Shown: piece by piece, positions 33,851 through 42,827 of the stretch
Position numbering within the stretch: position 1 is the stretch's first letter
How the letters are laid out: the number at the start of each line of letters is the position of its first letter
Source: Chryseobacterium sp. StRB126
GTDB taxonomy: Bacteria > Bacteroidota > Bacteroidia > Flavobacteriales > Weeksellaceae
NCBI RefSeq assembly: GCF_000829375.1
Contig: NZ_AP014624.1
Coordinates: 3,534,001-3,598,000 of the forward strand
Length of the DNA: 64,000 nt
Reading direction: 5' to 3'
Notes under the pieces: model-generated
Database searches by the model: none
What the model saw: only the letters and a program-made list of their open reading frames with translations
Told to the model about the DNA's origin: nothing
Position numbers and translations under genes: made by a program

Positions 33851-33983
33851 TGAACCATTAATGTTTCTAAGAAGATAAGAAAGGTTAAGGAAATAGCTAA
33901 GCTATTGATTAAGCAACATCCTAAATTCATCTTTGATGAAGCTTAACTTACCTCAAAGTCTTTACTTTTCTTAATGGTTTAAA
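33851..33983. repeat. MITE-like element with TGAACCATTAA ends, copy 1
   Basis: About 133 bases starting TGAACCATTAA and ending in the near complement TTAATGGTTTAAA. The interior has AGCTAAGCT and the block CCTAAATTCATCTTTGATGA, shared with copy 2 at 38241-38376. No open frame. Confidence 0.7.
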
Positions 33984-34000
33984 TTCTCGGATTGGAAACA

Positions 34001-34029
34001 AAAAAAGCCGGATTACTCCAGCTTTTTTA
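34001..34029 (-). terminator. Rho-independent terminator of dnaN
   Basis: Bottom-strand stem AAAAAAGCTGGA with TCCGGCTTTTTT (one G-U pair) and loop GTAA, 17 bases after the dnaN stop. Confidence 0.85.
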
Positions 34030-34045
34030 GTATTTGTTTTTAATA

Positions 34046-35176
34046 TTACAATCCGATTACCGGCATTGATAACATTAAGATATTTTCGTTTTCTTCAAGA
34101 CCATCAAGCGGTTCAATAATTCCCGGTCTGTTTGGCTGAGACATTTTCATGGTGATATCATCAGAACCTAAGATCGTTAACATCTCTGTTAAGAATTTAG
34201 AGCTGAATCCGATATTGATATCTTCTCCGTTATAATCACAAGGGATTTGCATATCTGCTTTGTTTGCATATTCCGTATCTTCTGCATGAAGGTGAAGAAT
34301 ATTTCCTGAAAGCTTGAATCTTACCTGATTGGTAGATTTGTTAGACATGATAGATGCTCTCTTGATTGCTCCTAATAAAAGGTTTCTGTTGATGGTTAAT
34401 ACATTCGGGTTTTCTTTAGGGATTACCGCTGTATAGTTTGGATATTTACCGTCAATCAGTCTACAGATCCAGATATGTTTCCCAAAAGTAAATTTAGCCA
34501 TATTCTCATTGAAGTCGATTTTCACGTCTTCATTGGAACTTGCCAGAATATTTTTGAAGATATTCAAAGGTTTTTTAGGCATGATAAACTCCATTGGCTC
34601 AGCATTCATCAGGTCTGCTCTTTTGTAAACAACAAGCCTGTGAGAGTCTGTAGAAACGAAATTGGTTTCGTTTTCTCCAAACTGGAATAATACTCCTGTC
34701 ATTACCGGACGAAGTGAATCGTTGCTGGTGGCAAATAATGTATTGGTTAAAGCTTCAGACAAAACTCCAGCCGGCATTACGACACTTTGAGAAGCATCGA
34801 ATTCCGGTAATTCAGGATAGTCATCAGCATTATCTAATGCTACTGCGAAATTATCTTTTTCATCTAAAATCTCAAGCTGGCTTCCAGTTCCTTCTGCATT
34901 GTCCTTTACAACAAATGTTAAAGGCTGTTCTCCATATGTCTTGATAAAATCTTGAAAAATTTTAGCAGGAACAGCAAATTTACCTGAGTCATCAGACTTT
35001 ACTTCCAGAGAAGTTACAAGAGTTGTCTCGCCGTCAGATGCTGTAATGGTAACATTATTTCCGTCTAATTCAAAAAGATAGTTTTCTAAAATCGGTCTCG
35101 ATTGAGAGCTTGATATTACGCCACTTACAGTTTGCAACGCCTTCTGCAGTTCACCACTTGAAATAATAAATTTCAT
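34046..35176 (-). CDS. dnaN: DNA polymerase III beta subunit (sliding clamp)
   Basis: The 376-residue beta clamp, a ring-forming homodimer that tethers the replicative polymerase to DNA. Three repeats of the clamp fold are recognisable, and family blocks SSQSRPILENYLFEL, PAKIFQDFIKTY and STDSHRLVVYKRADL are present. The last residues (LSMPVIGL) form the usual C-terminal strand near the protein-binding cleft. dnaA and oriC are not adjacent here, common in Flavobacteriia. Confidence 0.97.
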   Translation of the reverse strand: MKFIISSGELQKALQTVSGVISSSQSRPILENYLFELDGNNVTITASDGETTLVTSLEVKSDDSGKFAVPAKIFQDFIKTYGEQPLTFVVKDNAEGTGSQLEILDEKDNFAVALDNADDYPELPEFDASQSVVMPAGVLSEALTNTLFATSNDSLRPVMTGVLFQFGENETNFVSTDSHRLVVYKRADLMNAEPMEFIMPKKPLNIFKNILASSNEDVKIDFNENMAKFTFGKHIWICRLIDGKYPNYTAVIPKENPNVLTINRNLLLGAIKRASIMSNKSTNQVRFKLSGNILHLHAEDTEYANKADMQIPCDYNGEDINIGFSSKFLTEMLTILGSDDITMKMSQPNRPGIIEPLDGLEENENILMLSMPVIGL

Positions 35177-35198
35177 AGATTTATAAAATAAGTTTCTA

Positions 35199-35206
35199 CA
35201 AATATA
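35199..35206 (-). promoter_or_regulatory. -7 promoter box of dnaN
   Basis: TATATTTG on the bottom strand, a perfect TAnnTTTG match, 22 bases before the dnaN ATG. A TTG occurs 14 bases further up, shorter than the usual 17-23 spacing. Confidence 0.55.
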
Positions 35207-35401
35207 ATAAATACATATAACAAAGAAAAGAATAATCCTGACGAGTTTTTAACAAAGATCGTCAATGGGGTTTCAGACCCGATATTACGTTCTGGTTTCC
35301 ATCACAGTATATTTTTGCATCAAAATATTGACAGCCGAATATATTCTAATCTTACTATTTCAAATATAACAGATTAGCCGCAACAATCAAAATACAAAAG
35401 C

Positions 35402-35409
35402 TATCTTTG
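35402..35409 (+). promoter_or_regulatory. -7 promoter box of the diacylglycerol kinase gene
   Basis: TATCTTTG, 20 bases before the ATG at 35430. No TTG -33 box at standard spacing. Confidence 0.5.
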
Positions 35410-35429
35410 TTGAAAAAAATAAAAGAAGC

Positions 35430-35783
35430 ATGCAAAAACCTCCTCTCCATAAAAGTTTCCTGAATGCTTTCCGGGGTGTTTTTGTTATGATAAAAACAGA
35501 AAGAAACTTCCAGATTGAACTCCTTGCTTTCTTTATTAACCTCTTCCTTATTTTCTATTTAAAGCTTACCTCTATTGATGCAGCCCTTATTCTTATAGCT
35601 TCTGCAACTGTTTTAAGCGCTGAAATTTTCAATACAGCCATCGAAAAGATATGTGACATCATCCAACCTGATTTTGATAAAAGAATTGGCTTTATTAAGG
35701 ATATTGCAGCTGGTGCAGTTGTACTTATAGCCATTTCCTCTGTGATTATTGGGATTCTTGTATATTGGAAGTATCTTTTTTAG
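35430..35783 (+). CDS. dgkA: Diacylglycerol/undecaprenol kinase family membrane protein
   Basis: A 117-residue integral membrane kinase of the DgkA family, which phosphorylates diacylglycerol or undecaprenol at the inner membrane. Three membrane helices are visible. The catalytic-site motifs ERNFQIEL and EIFNTAIEKICD, and KDIAAGAVVL in the last helix, are conserved. Which lipid it uses cannot be settled from sequence; in Bacteroidota both activities are plausible. Confidence 0.93.
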   Translation: MQKPPLHKSFLNAFRGVFVMIKTERNFQIELLAFFINLFLIFYLKLTSIDAALILIASATVLSAEIFNTAIEKICDIIQPDFDKRIGFIKDIAAGAVVLIAISSVIIGILVYWKYLF

Positions 35784-35862
35784 CAGAAACAACAAGCATC
35801 AAAATTAAAATTATGTTCAGGTTCATTTAAGAAATTTCATTAAGTTCGTCAAAAATTCATTT

Positions 35863-36318
35863 ATGAAAAAGATTTTGGCCGGAATGTTAGCATTAGGAAC
35901 CTTTTCCTCGTGCAGTCTTGAAGACAATACCCCAACAGAGAATAATAACAATATCTACAATACTAATATTCTTGGAGTATGGAAGATCCAGACCGAATAT
36001 CAGGTTTCAGGAAATAATATAGAGATTATTATCAACGAAAGTGTTCCTGATAACTGTAAGAAAAAAAGCACTTATGAATTTAAAAATGATGGAAAGTATT
36101 ATGTAAACGATTACAACAGTATAAGTTCTGGTTGTTTACAATCGGAAGCTACATTACCCTATCTGTATAGTTCTGCCCAAATGAAGCTTACTATTAACAA
36201 TAACGAAGCCGAAGTTCTTGAACTGAACCTCCACAAGCTAGTTGTTCTCACTCCTGCCTACTATGATTATAATGGTGACAGTATCAATGATTACGTAAAA
36301 ACTGTTTTTTATAAATAA
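35863..36318 (+). CDS. Lipocalin-like lipoprotein
   Basis: A 151-residue lipoprotein (FSSC lipobox, cysteine 17). After an Asn-rich linker comes ILGVWKIQTEYQ, a lipocalin-like first strand common in Bacteroidota lipoproteins of the DUF4923/lipocalin-like type, and a conserved YEFKNDGKYYVND strand pair. Function unknown; envelope location. Confidence 0.8.
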   Translation: MKKILAGMLALGTFSSCSLEDNTPTENNNNIYNTNILGVWKIQTEYQVSGNNIEIIINESVPDNCKKKSTYEFKNDGKYYVNDYNSISSGCLQSEATLPYLYSSAQMKLTINNNEAEVLELNLHKLVVLTPAYYDYNGDSINDYVKTVFYK

Positions 36319-36337
36319 TCATTACACCTAAAATATT

Positions 36338-36375
36338 AAAAGCCTGACATCTTTACAATGTGCAGGCTTTTTTAT
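36338..36375 (+). terminator. Rho-independent terminator
   Basis: Stem AAAAGCCTG with CAGGCTTTT around a short inner helix, then TTTTTT, 20 bases after the lipoprotein stop. Confidence 0.85.
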
Positions 36376-36412
36376 TGCAAAAAAGGATATGAGTTTTTAT
36401 TGTAGGTTCTGC

Positions 36413-36871
36413 TTATTTCACAGCAATCAAGATATCAACTTCTGCATCAGAAGGATTTTGGGCTTTTTCTCCATACATTTCAAAATCAGCGGTGAAAGTT
36501 CTTCCTAAATCCATATTCCAGATTTTAAACCATTCATTGATGACCAAACCTTCTGCAAGGTTTCCTTTTGCTGTAAACTTTACATAATCTCCGCCATCAA
36601 AAGACTTCCCGACCATTCCCTCAGGAATGTTATCAAGACTGTCTACTTTACATCCCAATAAGGTAGTATAGGGCTTTGTATGATCCTTTTCATAATCTGT
36701 ATAGATAGAATAAACAGTATTGTCTATTTTGTTTGGGATATTTTCATGTACATTCTCTTTCATAAACTTCTCCCATAATACCGGAATATCCTTTGCTGCC
36801 TGTTCATTTTCATTGGTTGTTCTTACTGCGATTCCGATTACTTTAAAAGGTTCAATTTTCACGTTATTCAT
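36413..36871 (-). CDS. GyrI-like / AraC effector-binding domain protein
   Basis: A 152-residue stand-alone ligand-binding domain of the GyrI-like superfamily (transcription-activator effector-binding fold). The family shape is visible: EPFKVIGIAVRTTN at the start, the IYTDYE and LLGCKVDSLDNIPEGM blocks, and a final TADFEMYG strand with acidic residues. It lacks a DNA-binding domain. The ligand is unknown; relatives bind small hydrophobic or cationic compounds, or DNA gyrase. Confidence 0.85.
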   Translation of the reverse strand: MNNVKIEPFKVIGIAVRTTNENEQAAKDIPVLWEKFMKENVHENIPNKIDNTVYSIYTDYEKDHTKPYTTLLGCKVDSLDNIPEGMVGKSFDGGDYVKFTAKGNLAEGLVINEWFKIWNMDLGRTFTADFEMYGEKAQNPSDAEVDILIAVK

Positions 36872-36942
36872 TTCTTGATTTTTTATTGTAGGCCAAAGAT
36901 AGAGAGGAGTTGTGACAACTGTTTGTCAGGAGGGACTTTTTT

Positions 36943-36977
36943 GATGAATGATGATTGATAGATGATAATTGAGGGTA
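36943..36977 (+). repeat. 7-bp array, top-strand unit GATNNNT
   Basis: Five clear units beginning GAT or GAG, including GATGAAT and GATAATT; the latter is the unit of the perfect array at 59375-59455. It stands left of the third GGCTAAAGCC element. I see no opposite array to its right. Confidence 0.55.
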
Positions 36978-37000
36978 TAAATTATCAATTGATTTTTATA

Positions 37001-37073
37001 TTTTGGCTAAAGCTGATGGAATGGGGCTAAAATATAAAACGGACTAAAGCACGTTTCTATTGATGTTGATATT
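37001..37073 (+). repeat. GGCTAAAGCC dispersed palindromic element, copy 3
   Basis: TTTTGGCTAAAGC, then GGACTAAAGCAC, then CTATTGATGTTGATATT at the same relative places as in copies 1 and 2. The second palindrome is partly eroded. Confidence 0.7.
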
Positions 37074-37129
37074 GATATATTTAGATTTACTTATGTTATT
37101 TTTAAATAATTATGAAATACACATATGTT

Positions 37130-37474
37130 TTAGACTTCCGAAGATGCTCCTATATAGATGAATCCTTTATTACCGGATTTAAAAACGGTTTCTATTCTTT
37201 TGTAGTCATCTACTTCATATTCGTCTGCCTGAAGGATTTCCGAATCTGTTACTTCAAATAAAATTCCTTCTATTTCATCATTCGCATTTCCGGAGAACTC
37301 CAAAACGGGATGATATTTCTGACCACTCTTCCTCAGAACTTCCGGGTCTTTAATTTCAAGCATATTGAGTTTGTATCCTAATAAAAAGTCTTTTTCTCCC
37401 CGTAAAATACGTCCGAATGTTTCGAGTTGAACCTGTTCTTTCTGTAAGGTTCCGTAAGAAAATAAATAAGGCAT
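37130..37474 (-). CDS. Gamma-glutamylcyclotransferase-like (AIG2/GGCT fold) protein
   Basis: A 114-residue cytoplasmic protein of the GGCT/AIG2 fold. The cavity-forming start LFSYGTLQKEQVQ and the acidic active-site region ILQADEYEVDDYKR are typical. Relatives release 5-oxoproline from gamma-glutamyl amino acids or peptides; the exact substrate is unknown. Its ATG overlaps the stop codon of the esterase gene by one base (TAATG), which indicates coupled translation. Confidence 0.88.
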   Translation of the reverse strand: MPYLFSYGTLQKEQVQLETFGRILRGEKDFLLGYKLNMLEIKDPEVLRKSGQKYHPVLEFSGNANDEIEGILFEVTDSEILQADEYEVDDYKRIETVFKSGNKGFIYIGASSEV

Positions 37475-38103
37475 TATAAATATTTTTCAATGATTGGAAT
37501 TGCAATTTCAGCCATCATTCCATAGCCTTTTTCGTTAGGATGAACCCCGTCGGCAGAAAGCAGAACTTCTTTATCGTCTAACAATGCGGAATGAAAATCG
37601 ATATACTTCAGAGAGTGATCTGCTGCAACACTCTTAAGAATATCATTATAAACAATTACGTCTTCATTTGATCTTAATTTTCCTGAGCTCACCACTACTC
37701 CATCTATATTTTTAGCAATAGGAAGAATACTGACCAAATAAATATCTTTAGAAAATTCTTGGGCATTCTGAATTGCTGTAATGATATTATATTTAAATTG
37801 TTCAGGATTCACTATCTGTACTCCCTCTTTGATAGCAAGATCGTTGGCTCCGTAACTTATGAAAACCAGATTTCCATCCGCGGAATTTCTTGCGCTTAAT
37901 TCAGTAGGCATCCGTTTCAATAAGCCTTCTGTTGTTTCACCACCGATTCCTAAATTGAATAAAATCAGTTCATCACCATTTCCTTCATGGAATCTTTGCA
38001 GGGCATACCTCTTTAAAATATCTACCCAGCCTCCAAAAACGCCGTCATATTCTCCATATGTTATACTGTCCCCAAAGAACAGGCCATACACTATTTTCTT
38101 CAT
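37474..38103 (-). CDS. SGNH/GDSL-type esterase or lipase
   Basis: A 209-residue hydrolase of the SGNH fold. Block I is GLFFGDSITYGEY with the nucleophile Ser, block III is SYGANDLAI, and block V carries the Asp and His in SADGVHPNEKGY. No signal peptide is evident, so it is probably cytoplasmic. It is the first gene of a two-gene unit with the GGCT-like protein. Confidence 0.92.
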   Translation of the reverse strand: MKKIVYGLFFGDSITYGEYDGVFGGWVDILKRYALQRFHEGNGDELILFNLGIGGETTEGLLKRMPTELSARNSADGNLVFISYGANDLAIKEGVQIVNPEQFKYNIITAIQNAQEFSKDIYLVSILPIAKNIDGVVVSSGKLRSNEDVIVYNDILKSVAADHSLKYIDFHSALLDDKEVLLSADGVHPNEKGYGMMAEIAIPIIEKYL

Positions 38104-38240
38104 TCAATTAATTCTTTTGTTTATTGACTTCAATCGTTACTAATATCCAAATTAAAATATTTTTCAAAGTAAGATAAAATCTGCTGAATCTGGCTAATAT
38201 GCAAGGAATTTTTAATATAAAATTATATTGATAGGATTTT

Positions 38241-38376
38241 GAACCATTAAGATTTTTTAAGTGATTAAGAAGAGCTAAGAAAACAGCTAAGCTATTTTAT
38301 TTATATAAGCAACATTCCTAAATTCATCTTTGATGAAGCTTAATTTATCTTAAAATCTTTATTTTTTTAATGGTTA
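38241..38376. repeat. MITE-like element with TGAACCATTAA ends, copy 2
   Basis: Same ends and interior blocks as 33851-33983, including CCTAAATTCATCTTTGATGA. The two copies are both in gaps downstream of housekeeping genes. Part of the 453-base gap 38104-38556. Confidence 0.7.
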
Positions 38377-38386
38377 TTTTTTTTTG

Positions 38387-38478
38387 ACGCAAAGTTTTTA
38401 TTATGATTTTGTAGACTTTAGGATGCAAAGATTTAATCAACAAGTTGATTCGATGAAGCTAAATGGAAAGCTTTGAAA
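38387..38478 (+). repeat. Partial copy of the ACGCAAAGTTT element
   Basis: Begins ACGCAAAGTTTTTAT like 11488 and follows it, with gaps, through GTAGA and GCAAAGATT to about GATGAAGCTA. The right inverted repeat is missing. It follows the MITE copy almost without spacing. Confidence 0.5.
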
Positions 38479-38509
38479 ATATTGAATGTCATTAATAGTT
38501 AAAACCTCC

Positions 38510-38557
38510 ACTCATTACTCATTACTCATTACTCATTACTCATTACTCATTACTCAT
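38510..38557 (+). repeat. Perfect 7-bp tandem array ACTCATT, about 6.9 copies
   Basis: Forty-eight bases; the purine-rich unit GAGTAAT reads on the bottom strand. It abuts the stop codon of the barstar gene, and every bottom-strand frame through it meets a stop. Confidence 0.93.
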
Positions 38558-38937
38558 CAATCCAAGGTCAGTGTAATATTCTTGTGTGATTCTATAATTT
38601 CCACCAAAATTTCAAACAGTGTTTGTCCTTTTCCTTCTGTTAAATCATTCAGTTTTTGTTGGATAAGTTCTATGTTGAAAGGTTTTCCCTGTTTGATTTT
38701 GTTTTTGTAGAATTCCTGGGTTGCTTGAAGTCCTAAGTCTCCTATTGATTTTCGTGATTCTTTCCAGCAGATTTTAATTTCTTCTTTATTTTCAATAACT
38801 CCGAAGCCGCCGTACAGAATATCATCAAAACCATCCAAAGTTCCTACTTTCCAATCCGTGTCTTTCATTAAAACATTGGAAACTTCTTCGTAGAAACCAT
38901 CTAAAGACGAAAAATGACCGCCATGGATGACGATCAT
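38557..38937 (-). CDS. Barstar family protein (ribonuclease inhibitor-like)
   Basis: A 126-residue cytoplasmic protein of the barstar family, whose founding member blocks the active site of the RNase barnase. The family opening is MIVIHGGHFSSLDGFYEEV, followed by the binding-helix equivalent TLDGFDDILYGGF, in which the Asp residues correspond to the inhibitory acids. The ATG at 38935-38937 is used because it lies 13 bases after the purL stop; an upstream ATG at 38970 would overlap purL. No barnase-like gene is nearby. Confidence 0.85.
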   Translation of the reverse strand: MIVIHGGHFSSLDGFYEEVSNVLMKDTDWKVGTLDGFDDILYGGFGVIENKEEIKICWKESRKSIGDLGLQATQEFYKNKIKQGKPFNIELIQQKLNDLTEGKGQTLFEILVEIIESHKNITLTLD

Positions 38938-38950
38938 TTTTCTTGTATTC

Positions 38951-41900
38951 TTATTTGAAGTATTCAACACCGTTTTTGAATATATTGTGATAATTCGCGG
39001 TGGGTATGTTTCTCATGAGACCATCCGTAAATCTTTCCGGGTGTCCCATTCTTCCGTAGATCTTTCCACATGGGCTGGTAACACCTTCAATTCCGAATAA
39101 TGAGTTGTTCGGGTTGAAAGGCATTCCGTGGGCAATATCTCCATCGAAATCGATGTACTGCGTTGCGATCTGACCGTTTTCATATAGCTTCTTGATTTCT
39201 TCTTCAGAAGCCATGAAACGTCCTTCTCCGTGAGAAATCGGAATGGTGAAGGTTTGACCTTTCATTCCTTTTAACCATGGACTTTCATCGTTCACTACTT
39301 TTACAGTAACCATCTGGGAGATGTGTCTTCTGATGGCATTGTGAGCTAATGTAGGAGAGTTTTCATCCAGATCCTTGATTCTTCCGTAAGGTAACAATCC
39401 TGATTTTACCAAAGCCTGGAATCCGTTACAGATTCCGATAATCATACCGTCTCTGTCTAATAATTCGTGAACTGCATTTCTCATTTTTTCGTTCTTTAAA
39501 ACGTTGACAATGAATTTTGCAGAACCATCCGGCTCGTCACCAGCTGAGAATCCTCCTGAGAAAGCTAAGATCTGAGAAGTTCTGATCTCTTCTACCCATG
39601 CATCAATACTTTCATCCAGCAATTGGTGGCTGATATTGATTAAAGGTAAGCTGCTTACTACAGCCCCTTCTTTCTGGAACGCATTTAAGGTATCGTACTC
39701 ACAGTTGGTTCCTGGGAACACCGGAGCAAATACTTTAGGCTGTGCAATTCCATGTTTTTTGATGATGATATTTCTTGGATTGATTGAGTTTGATTTTTCG
39801 TCAATTTCAACCGTAATCATTTCTTTTTCTACTGTAGGAAAAAGGTTTTCGAATGTTCCAGTATAAGCAGATTCGAGATGCGTAATGCGGGTTTCGAGAT
39901 TGTTGATCTTTAAAACACCTGAATCTTTTACTTCGCCGATAAGTTGAAGAGATGCGCTGTTGAGTTCTTCTTTAGCTTCGATGATTAAGCTACCAATATT
40001 TTTAGCTAATAAAGTATTTTCATCAGCGTTAATTTCAGCACCCAATCTGTTTCCAAAACTCATTTTTGCTAATGCTACTGCTACCCCACCGTCTTTTACT
40101 GTTTTTACAGAAACGATTTTTCCTGATTTGATGTTTTCAAAGATGAATTCATAAATTCCTTTCAAAGCATCATAGTTCGGAAGCCCGTTTTCCTGAGCGA
40201 TATGATTGAAGAAATATACTTTATTTCCTGCCGCTTTAAACTCCGGAGAAATGATATTTTGTTTGTCTCCGTTGGCACATGCAAAAGAAATCAAGGTTGG
40301 CGGAACATTCAGATCCTGGTATGTTCCACTCATTGAGTCTTTACCACCGATAGCAGCCAATCCAAGGTTGATCTGTGCATCATAAGCTCCTAGAAGTGAA
40401 GCTAATGGTTTCCCCCATTTTTCAGGAGACTGACCTAGCTTTTCGAAATATTCCTGGAAGCTTAATCTAATGTTTTTATAATCACCTCCCATCGCAACAA
40501 TCTTCGCCACACTTTCTACTACGGCATAAGATGCTCCCAATAATGAGTTTTGTTTTGAGATTTCAGCATCAAATCCCCAGCTTGCCAAGGAAACGGTTTT
40601 GATATCTTTTGCTCCTAAGATTGGTAGTGTCTGCACACTTCCTTCCATTAGGGTTTGCTGGTATTTTCCACCTAAAGGCATAGCAACAGTTGTTCCTCCT
40701 ACGGAAGAATCGAACATTTCCAATAGTCCTTTTTGGGAAGCTACGTTTTTATCTTTTAGGGTATTCACGAAGTTTTCTTCGTTGAATGCTTTAGTTTCTA
40801 CTTTTACTTCTTCAAGATGGTTAATTTTTACCTCCTGAGATTTTGAACATCCGTTCGTATCAAGGAATGCTCTTGAAAGGTCAACAATTTTGTCTCCTTT
40901 CCAGAACATCTGCATTCTTCCTGAATCTGTTACTTTTGCTACTTCTACCGCAACAATGTTTTCAGCTTCACAGAATTTGATGAACTTTTCTTTGTCTTTC
41001 GGATCTACCACAACGGCCATTCTTTCCTGAGATTCGGAAATAGCCAGTTCTGTTCCGTTTAATCCTTCGTATTTTAAGGGCAATACATCAAGGTTTACTT
41101 CCAAAGAGTCTGCAATTTCACCAATGGCTACGGAAACACCTCCTGCTCCAAAGTCATTGGATTTCTTGATTAATCTTGTCAGTTCAGGATTTCTGAATAG
41201 TCTCTGGATCTTACGTTCTTCTACAGCATTTCCTTTCTGAACTTCAGAACTCATGGTGTGGATAGAAGTTTCGTCCTGTTCTTTTGAACTTCCGCTTGCT
41301 CCTCCAACTCCATCACGACCGGTTGCTCCTCCTAAAATAATGATGGAATCACCATTAGCCGGTTTTTCACGTCTTACCCAGTCTACAGGAACGGCTCCGG
41401 TAACGAAACCTACTTCCATTCTTTTGGCTTTGTACCCTTCGTCATAGATTTCAGAAACCATAGTGGTAGCAAGACCAATCTGGTTACCATAAGATGAATA
41501 TCCGTTTGCTGCCTGTTTCGTAATGGTTTTCTGTGGTAATTTCCCTGGTAATGTTTTGTCTACTGATTCTAAAACGTCTGCAGCACCTGTTAATCTCATC
41601 GCTTGAAACACAAACGATCTTCCGGATAAAGGATCTCTGATAGCTCCACCTAAACAAGTAGAAGCACCTCCGAAAGGTTCAATTTCCGTTGGGTGGTTGT
41701 GTGTTTCGTTTTTGAATAGTAAATACCAAGGTTCTTTCTTCCCATCGTATTCTGCTTCAATCTGAATGGTACAAGCATTGATCTCGTCAGAGATAACAAG
41801 ATTGTCCAGATTTCCTGTTTTATGAAAATATTTACCACAAACTGTTGCCAAATCCATTAAGGAAATAGGCTTCAATTCGCGGCCTAAGAATTTTCTTTTT

Positions 41901-42646
41901 TCGATATAGTCATTGAAAATAGTATCCAATGTCTGTTTGAATTTTCCTTCAAACTGAATGTCTGACAATTCTGTTTCAAAAGTCGTGTGACGACAGTGAT
42001 CGCTCCAGTAAGTGTCCAATACTTTCAGTTCTGTTTCTGTAGGGTTTCTTTCTTCAGTTTTAAAGTACTCCTGAATAAATTTCAGGTCATCTAATCCTAA
42101 TGCAAAGCCGTGATTATTATAGAAGTTTTCAAGTTCAGCATCATTGAAATTGATGAAGTTTTCGTGGATGATTACTTTTGACGGTGTTTCATCAGCAGGA
42201 ATATTCAGTACAGACAGGTCTTTTTCCTGAGATTCTACTTTGTTGATCAAAAGGTCTTTGATTTTCACCAAATCAGCTTCTGATACTCCTACAAATTCGA
42301 TTAACTTTCCACTTCTTACTTTTGACTTTTCATTTTCTGTTAATAAAGCGATACACTGTTGTGCAGAGTCTGCTCTCTGATCGTACTGACCGGGCAGGAA
42401 CTCCATCCCGAAATGGATGCTTTTTGCAGGGTTTTCTGTATGTAAAATATCAGTAACAGGATCTACGAAAGTATTGTTTACTACTTTCTCGAATTCCCCG
42501 TTATTCAAATTGAAGATATCATACACATTGTAGACTTTCACACTTTGAATTGCCGGAACAACTGCTTTTACTTCATCAAAAATTTTTGGACTTTCAACAT
42601 CGAAAATTCCTCTTTTTTCTACGAAAATTCTTTTGTTATTAGACAT
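38951..42646 (-). CDS. purL: Phosphoribosylformylglycinamidine synthase
   Basis: A 1231-residue single-chain FGAM synthase, the fourth step of de novo purine synthesis, converting FGAR, glutamine and ATP to FGAM. Order of parts: N-terminal PurS-like region, linker with LDTYWSDHCRHTTFE, two AIRS-type synthase halves (FKNETHNHPTEIEPFGGAST early; AAIGGKDSMSG later), and the C-terminal glutamine amidotransferase with nucleophile Cys in GICNGFQAL and the His/Glu in GHPERF. Length matches the long PurL type. A barstar gene follows 13 bases downstream. Confidence 0.98.
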   Translation of the reverse strand: MSNNKRIFVEKRGIFDVESPKIFDEVKAVVPAIQSVKVYNVYDIFNLNNGEFEKVVNNTFVDPVTDILHTENPAKSIHFGMEFLPGQYDQRADSAQQCIALLTENEKSKVRSGKLIEFVGVSEADLVKIKDLLINKVESQEKDLSVLNIPADETPSKVIIHENFINFNDAELENFYNNHGFALGLDDLKFIQEYFKTEERNPTETELKVLDTYWSDHCRHTTFETELSDIQFEGKFKQTLDTIFNDYIEKRKFLGRELKPISLMDLATVCGKYFHKTGNLDNLVISDEINACTIQIEAEYDGKKEPWYLLFKNETHNHPTEIEPFGGASTCLGGAIRDPLSGRSFVFQAMRLTGAADVLESVDKTLPGKLPQKTITKQAANGYSSYGNQIGLATTMVSEIYDEGYKAKRMEVGFVTGAVPVDWVRREKPANGDSIIILGGATGRDGVGGASGSSKEQDETSIHTMSSEVQKGNAVEERKIQRLFRNPELTRLIKKSNDFGAGGVSVAIGEIADSLEVNLDVLPLKYEGLNGTELAISESQERMAVVVDPKDKEKFIKFCEAENIVAVEVAKVTDSGRMQMFWKGDKIVDLSRAFLDTNGCSKSQEVKINHLEEVKVETKAFNEENFVNTLKDKNVASQKGLLEMFDSSVGGTTVAMPLGGKYQQTLMEGSVQTLPILGAKDIKTVSLASWGFDAEISKQNSLLGASYAVVESVAKIVAMGGDYKNIRLSFQEYFEKLGQSPEKWGKPLASLLGAYDAQINLGLAAIGGKDSMSGTYQDLNVPPTLISFACANGDKQNIISPEFKAAGNKVYFFNHIAQENGLPNYDALKGIYEFIFENIKSGKIVSVKTVKDGGVAVALAKMSFGNRLGAEINADENTLLAKNIGSLIIEAKEELNSASLQLIGEVKDSGVLKINNLETRITHLESAYTGTFENLFPTVEKEMITVEIDEKSNSINPRNIIIKKHGIAQPKVFAPVFPGTNCEYDTLNAFQKEGAVVSSLPLINISHQLLDESIDAWVEEIRTSQILAFSGGFSAGDEPDGSAKFIVNVLKNEKMRNAVHELLDRDGMIIGICNGFQALVKSGLLPYGRIKDLDENSPTLAHNAIRRHISQMVTVKVVNDESPWLKGMKGQTFTIPISHGEGRFMASEEEIKKLYENGQIATQYIDFDGDIAHGMPFNPNNSLFGIEGVTSPCGKIYGRMGHPERFTDGLMRNIPTANYHNIFKNGVEYFK

Positions 42647-42827
42647 TAGATGTCAGATTTTAATATTAGATTTATTTTTCTTTTTACTTTTCTGAGTTCA
42701 GAGTAGCACTTCCTTATTGTTATCCTTTGTTTCCTCTCCATTGGCTGCTCTTTTAGATGTTATGATACATCCTATTTTATTGAGTACAAATTTACTCTTT
42801 TTACTTTCTTTAAGCTCAATCTTTTTC

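Noticed and set aside
39636..41447. Several top-strand frames inside purL
   Set aside because: purL is unambiguous over the whole stretch; these are antisense shadows.
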